A stretch of DNA of 48,538 nucleotides from the NCBI GenBank assembly GCA_004557385.1, contig SFEA01000028.1, positions 1 through 48,538 of the forward strand. Reading direction: 5' to 3'. The stretch's first letter is position 1; each line of letters begins with the position of its first letter. Shown here piece after piece: positions 42,588 through 48,538 of the stretch. This DNA comes from Bacteroidales bacterium. GTDB taxonomy: Bacteria; Bacteroidota; Bacteroidia; Bacteroidales; Muribaculaceae. Position numbers and translations under genes: made by a program. The notes below the pieces were generated by a model. The model was not told the origin of the DNA, did not search any database, and worked only from the letters and a program-made list of their open reading frames with translations.

Positions 42588-45500
42588 TCACATTGGAGCA
42601 GTGCTGTCGGCAACGGCAACCTCCTCCTGGGCTGGTTCGGCTTGTTGCTTCTGCGCCTGATAAAGGAAGTTGAGCGAGCGCTCGATGTTCACACCTTGCT
42701 TCATGAGCTTGTTGATGAGCGCCTTGCTGCGTTCTTCCGACACCTGACTCATATAATAGAGCATCTCGGGGAACAAACGCTGGTCGGTATAGCGGTCGTT
42801 GAGCGTCAAGCGGCTGTACAGCGAGCTGTCGAGGCTCTGATAGTACCTCACATACTGACCGATGTGCTCGGTTTCTTGCTCCAAGAACTTGATGAAATAG
42901 TCCTTGTCAGCCTTGTTGCCGCTATATTCCGAAAGGAATTCCCACGTCTGGGCAATGCTGTAACCCATGTGCACCGAATATGGGCAAGCCTTGGCAGGAA
43001 GTTTCTCCTCCATGAGCTGCAACACTGTGCGCGCCTTGTTGAAGCGGTCGGTTGAGTATGCCAGCAACTTAGCCTTTTCCTCGGCGCTCATCGGCTCAGT
43101 GGTGCTTTCAGCCTTAAGCTTGGCTTCGGCGCCCTCGTAGGTGAGCATATTTGCAAGGTCGTTCATGGTTGAACGCGTGGTCGACACCATGCGACGGATA
43201 GTTTCGTCGAGGTAGAGGCTTCCCGGCTCGGCTTTGTCGATGCCAGCCCAGCGGAAACGCTTGGTGACATTCTCGTAAGCCTTGTCGGTGTTGGTCACTA
43301 TTTCGCCATCTTGAGCGAGTTGACGAATTGGTGTCACCTCGTAAGCCATACCGGTGTTTTGCATATACGGCTTCAAGCCAACGTAGTAGCGGTCGGGCAC
43401 AGTCATGGCAAAATAAACCGGACGCTTCCAGCCTTGAGCCACCGACGATGCCAAGATGTCGAGCACCATGGTGCCGCTGCAGCTGATGGCTTGGTCGTTG
43501 CCCACATATCGGTCGTGGAGCAGGTCTACGAAGATTGCCTCTTGAATCGAAGCACGCTTGCTTTCTGCAACCACACCCTGCTTGATAGCCACGTCGGCAT
43601 CAACCGGAATATACATCAGCGGATATTTGAATTCCGGCAGATTCCAGATGTTTTTGTCGTAGTCGGGCGCGTAGAGCCGTTCAAGGGCGCTGAGCACCGG
43701 CGTAGGCGTTGTGTCAGGCTCAATGAAGTAGTTGTATTGGCGACGGTCGTAGGCGTAGGTGGTGTCGCTGGCAAGCATCGGCACCGGTGCCGAATCGTAG
43801 GTCGGATAGCGCATCTGGTCGATATACCAGTCGGTTGACAGATACGACAGGTTCACCACGCGCACGTCGGTGCGGAATCCTTCCACTTCTTGGCAATACC
43901 ACAACGGGAATGTGTCGTTATCACCATTGGTGAATATTATAGCATTTTCATCGAGGCTTGCCAAGTAGTTCATACCGAAGTCGCGCGCCGGATAGCGCCC
44001 GCTGCGGTCGTGGTCGTCCCATGTCTGGCTAACCATCTGCAGCGGCACAAACAATCCAAACAGCACTGCCACGCATGCCGCAGCAAGCTGATGCGTGTTG
44101 CCCTCGGCTGATGTCGGCTTCTGAAGTTTCTTCATAAGCTGCATGAGCAAGTGCCACAAGCCTGCCACACCCATGCCAATCCAGATGGCGTAGGCGTAGA
44201 ACGAACCGGCAAACGCATAGTCGCGCTCGCGAGGCTGGCTCGGAGTTTGATTCAGATAAAGCACAATGGCAATGCCGGTCATGAAGAACAGGAAGAATAT
44301 CACCCAGAACTGCTCGATGCCACGCTTACCTGCATAAGCCTGCCACAGCAAGCCAATGATGCCCAATATGAGTGGCAACAAATAGAACACATTATGGCCC
44401 TTGTTGCCGGCACCGAGGTCGTCGGGCATAAGGCTTTGGTCGCCCAAGCGGAAATTATCGATGAACGGTATGCCGCATATCCAGTTGCCGTTGGTGATTT
44501 CGCCTTGAGCAGAATTGTCGTTCTGACGGCCTGCAAAGTTCCACATAAAATAGCGCCAATACATGTAGTTGAGCTGATAATCGATGAAGAATTGCAGATT
44601 TTCGATGAATGTAGGCTTCACCTTTGGCTCTAAGGCAATAGGGTTGCCTTCGCGGTCGAGGCGTGTGGTGGCATTCACCACTTCGCCTTGCAGGTTCACC
44701 CATTCCTTGTATTCATTGGCATGCGCACCGCTATACATACGCGGGAACAGCATGTTGAGCTCAGGGTTCATCTTATACTTATAGTCGTTGCCCTTCATGA
44801 AGTAGCGGTCGCGGCCCTGATGGGTGCTTGTCACATCCTTGGCATAAAGGTCTTTGCCGGCGCTCTTCTCGGGTGAATAACCGCCGTTGCCGTTGTCCTT
44901 ATACACGATGCCCGAATTGAACGTCTGCCCGTAGAGCAACGGACGCTCGCCATATTGCTCGCGATTGAGATAGGTTGACAGCGAGAACACGTTGTCGGGG
45001 CAGTTTTGGTTGATTGGCGTGTGCGAATTGCTTCGAATGAGAATCAATGCATAGCTCGAATAACCAATGAAGATGACCAAGATTGACAATGCCGTGAGCG
45101 TGAAGATGCGCACCGGAATGCGATTGCAGAACTTAAACAGATATATGCCTAATGCAATCACAAGCACCGCAGCAATCAGCCACCCGTTGCCGAAGAACAA
45201 CATTCCAGACAGCACCACAGCGGCAAAGAACGACACCTTGATGTAGGTGGGGTTCTTCTGGCGATAAAGCTCGAAAAGGCACCATGCAAACACGACAAAA
45301 TTGAGTATGGTGTAGATGAGCACACCCGAGTTGTACGGCATACCCAGCGCGTTCACGAAGAACAGTTCGAACTCTTGCGCTGCCTTCACAAATCCCGGAA
45401 CAAGGCCGTAGAGAATGAGCGCAATAATCACAAACGACACGCCAAGGGCAATGAGCGAGCCTTTAACCGTGGTGTCCTTGTACTTCTTATAGTAGAACAC

Positions 45501-46115
45501 AAGCACGATTGCCGGAATACACAACAGGTTGAGCAAGTGCACGGCAATCGACACGCCTATCACATAGGCTATCAATATCAAATAGCGGTCGCTGTTTGGC
45601 TCATCAGCTCGATTTTCCCATTTGAGAATAAGCCAGAACACCAGCGCGGTGCAGAACGACGAGAAGGCATACACCTCTGCCTCTACTGCCGAGAACCAGA
45701 AGGTGTCGCTCCATGTGTAAGCCAACGCACCGGCTACACCGCTGCCCATAACCAGCAGATATTGCGTCAGCGTCATGCTCTCTTCCTCGCCATCATTCAC
45801 CACCAGTTTCTTCACCAAGTGGGTGATGGTCCAGAACAGAAGCAAGATGGTGAGCGCCGACAATATTGCACTCATCACATTCACTGCCACCGACACATAT
45901 TGCGGGTCGCTGACAAAGTTGATGGCAAAACGTGCTGCAAGCATGAATATCGGGTTGCCCGGCGGGTGTCCGATTTCAAGTTTATAGCCTTGCGAAATAA
46001 ATTCCGGGCAATCCCAGAAACTTGCCGTAGGCTCGATGGTGAGCAGATATGTGGCAGCTGCTATCACAAACATCAGCCAGCCCATGGCATTGTTGATTTT
46101 ATTGTATTTCTTCAT
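42588..46115 (-). CDS. DUF2723 integral membrane glycosyltransferase-like protein
   Basis: The product has 1175 residues from the ATG at 46115 (MKKYNKINNAMGWLMF); the longer open frame upstream includes the promoter and was rejected. The N-terminal half has about 12-14 membrane segments. The first loop carries FWDCPEFISQGYKLEIGHPP with acidic residues, as in DUF2723 proteins, which resemble GT-C enzymes such as protein O-mannosyltransferases (GT117 in some classifications). The second half (about 720-1175) is a large soluble domain with tetratricopeptide-like helices. Members are widely kept in Bacteroidetes and are linked to O-glycosylation of exported proteins, which is inference here. It has its own promoter. 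Confidence 0.88.
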   Translation of the reverse strand: MKKYNKINNAMGWLMFVIAAATYLLTIEPTASFWDCPEFISQGYKLEIGHPPGNPIFMLAARFAINFVSDPQYVSVAVNVMSAILSALTILLLFWTITHLVKKLVVNDGEEESMTLTQYLLVMGSGVAGALAYTWSDTFWFSAVEAEVYAFSSFCTALVFWLILKWENRADEPNSDRYLILIAYVIGVSIAVHLLNLLCIPAIVLVFYYKKYKDTTVKGSLIALGVSFVIIALILYGLVPGFVKAAQEFELFFVNALGMPYNSGVLIYTILNFVVFAWCLFELYRQKNPTYIKVSFFAAVVLSGMLFFGNGWLIAAVLVIALGIYLFKFCNRIPVRIFTLTALSILVIFIGYSSYALILIRSNSHTPINQNCPDNVFSLSTYLNREQYGERPLLYGQTFNSGIVYKDNGNGGYSPEKSAGKDLYAKDVTSTHQGRDRYFMKGNDYKYKMNPELNMLFPRMYSGAHANEYKEWVNLQGEVVNATTRLDREGNPIALEPKVKPTFIENLQFFIDYQLNYMYWRYFMWNFAGRQNDNSAQGEITNGNWICGIPFIDNFRLGDQSLMPDDLGAGNKGHNVFYLLPLILGIIGLLWQAYAGKRGIEQFWVIFFLFFMTGIAIVLYLNQTPSQPRERDYAFAGSFYAYAIWIGMGVAGLWHLLMQLMKKLQKPTSAEGNTHQLAAACVAVLFGLFVPLQMVSQTWDDHDRSGRYPARDFGMNYLASLDENAIIFTNGDNDTFPLWYCQEVEGFRTDVRVVNLSYLSTDWYIDQMRYPTYDSAPVPMLASDTTYAYDRRQYNYFIEPDTTPTPVLSALERLYAPDYDKNIWNLPEFKYPLMYIPVDADVAIKQGVVAESKRASIQEAIFVDLLHDRYVGNDQAISCSGTMVLDILASSVAQGWKRPVYFAMTVPDRYYVGLKPYMQNTGMAYEVTPIRQLAQDGEIVTNTDKAYENVTKRFRWAGIDKAEPGSLYLDETIRRMVSTTRSTMNDLANMLTYEGAEAKLKAESTTEPMSAEEKAKLLAYSTDRFNKARTVLQLMEEKLPAKACPYSVHMGYSIAQTWEFLSEYSGNKADKDYFIKFLEQETEHIGQYVRYYQSLDSSLYSRLTLNDRYTDQRLFPEMLYYMSQVSEERSKALINKLMKQGVNIERSLNFLYQAQKQQAEPAQEEVAVADSTAPM

Positions 46116-46179
46116 CGCGTTTGAAGTAAAAAAAATAATTCTTGTCGGCAATATGGTGCTTACCAACCATACCAATTTA

Positions 46180-46210
46180 CAAAATTAGTGCAAAACACCA
46201 CAACTACAAA
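46180..46210 (-). promoter_or_regulatory. Promoter of the DUF2723 gene
   Basis: On the minus strand TTTG at 46210-46207, a 19-nt spacer and TAATTTTG at 46187-46180 match the consensus perfectly. The start is predicted near 46174, about 60 nt before the ATG. Confidence 0.7.
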
Positions 46211-46237
46211 ATATTGCGCCTCGGTTTCACACTTTTT

Positions 46238-46251
46238 GGCAATTAATTGCC
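46238..46251. promoter_or_regulatory. Perfect 14-bp palindrome upstream of the DUF2723 promoter
   Basis: GGCAATTAATTGCC is fully self-complementary and flanked by TTTTT on the left and CGTCGGCAAAAAA on the right. It lies 28 bp upstream of the -33 element and just behind the fimbrillin terminator. It could be a regulator site or part of a terminator cluster. Confidence 0.35.
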
Positions 46252-46256
46252 GTCGG

Positions 46257-46299
46257 CAAAAAAATCAGGGTGGTTTTGCCCCTTACGACAGAACCACCC
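46257..46299 (-). terminator. Terminator of the fimbrillin-like gene
   Basis: GGGTGGTT (46268-46275) and AACCACCC (46292-46299) form an 8-bp stem. On the minus strand it is followed by a run of seven T (A-run at 46258-46264). It lies 40 bp past the stop codon. Confidence 0.7.
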
Positions 46300-46338
46300 A
46301 CGACCTTATAATAAATGAATATGAGTTTCGTTTATCAA

Positions 46339-47865
46339 TTAAAACGCCAGCGACGGACGCACCATGTAAGCCGACGTCTTGAAGTTGGCATACAGTTTGC
46401 CGTCGAATGCCTGCAGCACCCACACCTTCTGCTCGCTGCACTCGGTGGATGTCCAGTAGCCAAACTCCTTCAAGCCCACAAAGCCTTCTTGCTTGGCAAT
46501 TACTCCGCTGCGATGCAAAGCATACATGAGCGCCATCTCGCCTGCCGAAGGCAGATACCACGATGTAATGCCGCCATTGTTGAAGTTCTTTGCATTGTAA
46601 CCTGCCGGATACTTTTTGGCAGCGCTGCCAACACTCTCGGTGTTGCGCTTGCCGTTGAAGTCGCTCAATGCTCCTGCCGAAGGCCAAACATCGATGCTGC
46701 CGTCGGGCTTGAGCGATGCGTTTATCTTGATGTCGGCATCTTCGCTGTAGCCGATATTGCCGCCCGACACATGGAATGGCAGATAGCCATGGTCGTTGCT
46801 GCCGTCGGCATTGGCATAGTTGGCAAGCAACGGCATATCGAATACCATTGACGCATTATACGCCCACACGCTCTTGCTGGCATCAACCATTGCCATCACG
46901 CGGCCGTGGTTGCTCGATGCCAGGTTCGGGTTGATGTCGCCTTCTTCCTTGTCGCTGAGGGCATACACAATGCCTACACACGTCTTTGATTCGTCGTATA
47001 CACTCGAGTGGGTGAAATCGCTATAGAAATAGTCGCCAATCTTGGCTTCGCCTTCTTGCTGCTCGCAGTCGAATGCAATGTCGTAAACTCCGCCGGCAAC
47101 TATGTTGTAAATGTTGGCGTTCCTGCCCAAATACATTTTGCCTTCAGCCGTAGTCACCGTCACGCCAAAGCGCATCCCGTTGCCGGCAAGCAACGACACG
47201 CGCGCCTCGCCATTGAGTCCGGCATTCACAACAGAGATGTTGCCGCTGCGCACATTGTTGAACACCAGCGTCCTAAGCTCATAGTCGCCTTGATTTGGCA
47301 AGGCATTCTTGTCGGAATACAATTCAATGTGGGTGATGTTGTTGATAGGGCTGCCGTTGCTGTTGAGCTTGAGATTGGCAACTGCGTTCAATATCTTCAT
47401 CTTTACGCTCGACTCTGCCTGGGTGCCGTTGATACTTGCTGTGGAACTGCCTGCCAGATAATTAGTGGCATTCACGCCGTCCTGGCGAGCAAGCGAAATA
47501 CGCACATAGGTGGTGTCGCTCGTGGTTTGCATAAGGGCATCCGCAGGATAGAAGAATCCCATGTTGATGCTTCCCGATATCGACGGAACCGAACCGCTAA
47601 AGTTGGCTCCATTGTGCGCCATTCTAACTATGTTTCTACCATAGGCGAGATTCAAAAATGCAATCTGGTCGCCGCTCTTCCAGTTCCATCCTTCGGTGAG
47701 TGTTGTTTCGTTTTCACTCGGGTCGCTGGCGTCAAGCGATAGGTTGTAGTATACAATCTCCGTACCGGTGCTCGATGGTTCGTCTTTCTTGTCATCCTTG
47801 CATGATGCAAACACACTTGCCGCTACAAGCATAAGCAAAAAAGCTCTAATTGTTGTTATATTCAT
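46339..47865 (-). CDS. Fimbrillin-like surface lipoprotein
   Basis: The product has 508 residues. The lipoprotein signal ends VFASC with Cys22 followed by KDDKKDE, an acidic/basic tail typical of surface-exported Bacteroidetes lipoproteins. The N-terminal half has fimbrillin-type strands (WNWKSGDQIAFLNLA, SGSINMGFFYPADA, SSVKMKILNAVANLKLNSNG, FNNVRSGNISVV). The C-terminal half (about 270-508) looks like an Lcl/DUF1566-type domain (YLPSAGEMALMYALHR, YWTSTECSEQKVW, YMVRPSLAF). It may be a pilus tip or an adhesion protein; no pilus operon is adjacent. It is monocistronic. Confidence 0.8.
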   Translation of the reverse strand: MNITTIRAFLLMLVAASVFASCKDDKKDEPSSTGTEIVYYNLSLDASDPSENETTLTEGWNWKSGDQIAFLNLAYGRNIVRMAHNGANFSGSVPSISGSINMGFFYPADALMQTTSDTTYVRISLARQDGVNATNYLAGSSTASINGTQAESSVKMKILNAVANLKLNSNGSPINNITHIELYSDKNALPNQGDYELRTLVFNNVRSGNISVVNAGLNGEARVSLLAGNGMRFGVTVTTAEGKMYLGRNANIYNIVAGGVYDIAFDCEQQEGEAKIGDYFYSDFTHSSVYDESKTCVGIVYALSDKEEGDINPNLASSNHGRVMAMVDASKSVWAYNASMVFDMPLLANYANADGSNDHGYLPFHVSGGNIGYSEDADIKINASLKPDGSIDVWPSAGALSDFNGKRNTESVGSAAKKYPAGYNAKNFNNGGITSWYLPSAGEMALMYALHRSGVIAKQEGFVGLKEFGYWTSTECSEQKVWVLQAFDGKLYANFKTSAYMVRPSLAF

Positions 47866-47907
47866 CCTTTTCTGTTTGTTTCTGTTCGATTATTACATAT
47901 TCGAGTG

Positions 47908-47938
47908 CAAAATTACTACATTCCGTCTTTCCGTCAAA
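47908..47938 (-). promoter_or_regulatory. Promoter of the fimbrillin-like gene
   Basis: On the minus strand TTTG at 47938-47935, a 19-nt spacer and TAATTTTG at 47915-47908 match the consensus. The start is predicted near 47902, about 37 nt before the ATG. 47940-48200 is AT-rich and shows no other signal. Confidence 0.68.
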
Positions 47939-48203
47939 GCGATAGAAAGGCGAAATGACATAATTCACCGACAAAGGTAGCAAAACATTTTCGTTTTAAT
48001 ACTTAAAAACTATCAAAAGCACCTAAAAAGACTTTTTCAATTGGCTTATTTCGCTGATTATTTGGCAAAAAACCGAGTCTCGAACTGAACGCCCAACTAT
48101 TTTAGGGCTTTTTCATTTCATCACCTCATTGTCGGTTTGTGATTTAATCATTCGTAAATTTTATTCTTTTTACAAAAAATCATCAAAAAAATGTTCAAAA
48201 TAG

Positions 48204-48234
48204 TTGCACATAAAATAAACAATTTTTATATTTG
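48204..48234 (+). promoter_or_regulatory. Promoter of second candidate small RNA
   Basis: TTG at 48204-48206, a 20-nt spacer and TATATTTG at 48227-48234 match the consensus. The start is predicted near 48239, at the first base of a stable 5' hairpin. Confidence 0.6.
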
Positions 48235-48238
48235 CATT

Positions 48239-48380
48239 GTGGATTTGTGATTGGCAAGAGAACAATGAACACAATCCACATTTAAATATTTTATCAGACA
48301 TTTTAGGATATAATTTAGATATTTTTACGTGTTTGTTTATCACAGATATTCCGACGTGATGTCGGAATATCTGCTTTTTA
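48239..48380 (+). ncRNA. Candidate small RNA with 5' hairpin and terminator (about 140 nt)
   Basis: Between the promoter and the terminator there is no real open frame (the only ATG, at 48265, gives six codons). The predicted transcript starts with a hairpin: TGTGGATT-T-GTG (48238-48249) pairs with CAC-AATCCACA (48270-48280), 11 bp with a one-base bulge. An AT-rich single-stranded stretch of about 60 nt follows, then the terminator stem. This layout, 5' stem plus open middle plus 3' terminator, is typical of regulatory small RNAs. No known family was recognised. Confidence 0.55.
48343..48379 (+). terminator. Terminator of second candidate small RNA
   Basis: CAGATATTCCGAC (48343-48355) and GTCGGAATATCTG (48361-48373) form a perfect 13-bp stem with a 5-nt loop followed by CTTTTTA. 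Confidence 0.8.
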
Positions 48381-48508
48381 TACCCCAGCATATTCACACT
48401 CTCCACACCCCGAACCATGGCACACATGCCCCTGAGCAAAAATTATGGCGAACACCCCACACAAATATGCAGGAATATTCGCCACAACTATGCCATTATA
48501 GTATTTGC

Positions 48509-48538
48509 TTAGAATTTTGCCAGCTTCTTGCCTCCGGC
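48509..48538 (-). CDS. Possible C-terminal end of a gene running off the right edge
   Basis: The last bases on the minus strand read AGGKKLAKF and stop at 48509-48511. The jump to GC-rich sequence suggests a coding end, but nine codons are too few to be sure, and another minus frame stays open to 48378. 48381-48508 shows nothing else recognisable. Confidence 0.2.
   Translation of the reverse strand, partial: AGGKKLAKF

Noticed and set aside
48170..48439. 89-codon minus-strand open frame at the right end
   Set aside because: It is Cys/His/Ile-rich without family resemblance and lies antisense to the promoter, hairpins and terminator of the candidate small RNA.

Overview
The window looks like a chromosomal segment of a gut-type Bacteroidales bacterium (Muribaculaceae or Prevotella-like; family-level inference only). 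The reasons are: many upstream regions carry the Bacteroidetes promoter pattern TTTG-N19/20-TAnnTTTG; there are TonB-dependent outer-membrane receptors, DUF5689 and fimbrillin-type lipoproteins with SC+acidic lipoboxes, a DUF2723 membrane glycosyltransferase, and C-terminal domains resembling type IX secretion signals. No rRNA operon, CRISPR array, integrase or transposase was seen.

Layout. 1-4.4 kb: the glycerol-3-phosphate dehydrogenase operon glpABC (minus, glpC cut by the left edge), divergent from a DeoR/GlpR-type repressor; a perfect 7-bp inverted repeat lies between them. 4.5-6.6 kb: secreted beta-helix protein. 6.7-10 kb: YebC-type regulator and pheT. 10.2-15.3 kb: a candidate small RNA, then an RluA-type pseudouridine synthase, priA and a MATE exporter. 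15.9-17.7 kb: yqeY-serS. 18.8-26.3 kb: a surface locus of a TonB receptor, a DUF5689 lipoprotein and a secreted protein with repeated OB-like domains. 26.6-28.2 kb: an AbiE-type toxin-antitoxin pair with its own near-ideal promoter. 28.4-33 kb: pncB, a secreted endonuclease/exonuclease/phosphatase protein, tRNA-Leu(CAA) and a family 2 glycoside hydrolase. 33.1-35.2 kb: a second TonB-receptor-like outer-membrane protein. 35.5-40.8 kb: the accessory region. 40.9-47.9 kb: queG, a polysaccharide deacetylase, the DUF2723 protein and a fimbrillin-like lipoprotein, followed by a second candidate small RNA.

The most unusual parts are these. (1) An isolated gene pair encodes an SU10/HK97-like capsid protein with an N-terminal hydrophobic segment and a small acidic partner, with no terminase, portal or tail gene; two small unknown genes, one with an internal duplication, lie across a scrambled stretch. 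(2) A family of composite palindromic intergenic repeats occurs at four loci (15.4, 17.8, 36.5 and 38.1 kb). Copies share exact stretches of 43 and 46 bp in inverted orientation about 20 kb apart and a 113-bp near-identical direct repeat. (3) Two short promoter-plus-terminator units without coding potential (10.25 and 48.24 kb) look like small RNA genes. (4) A chimeric gene graveyard at 38.5-38.85 kb joins the tail of an AraC regulator to the tail of a secreted starch-binding-like protein, directly at a repeat end.

Coordinates and motifs were read by eye from the sequence. Family names come from motif recognition, not from database searches. Start codons were moved downstream of the longest open frame where a signal peptide, family start or promoter position demanded it.
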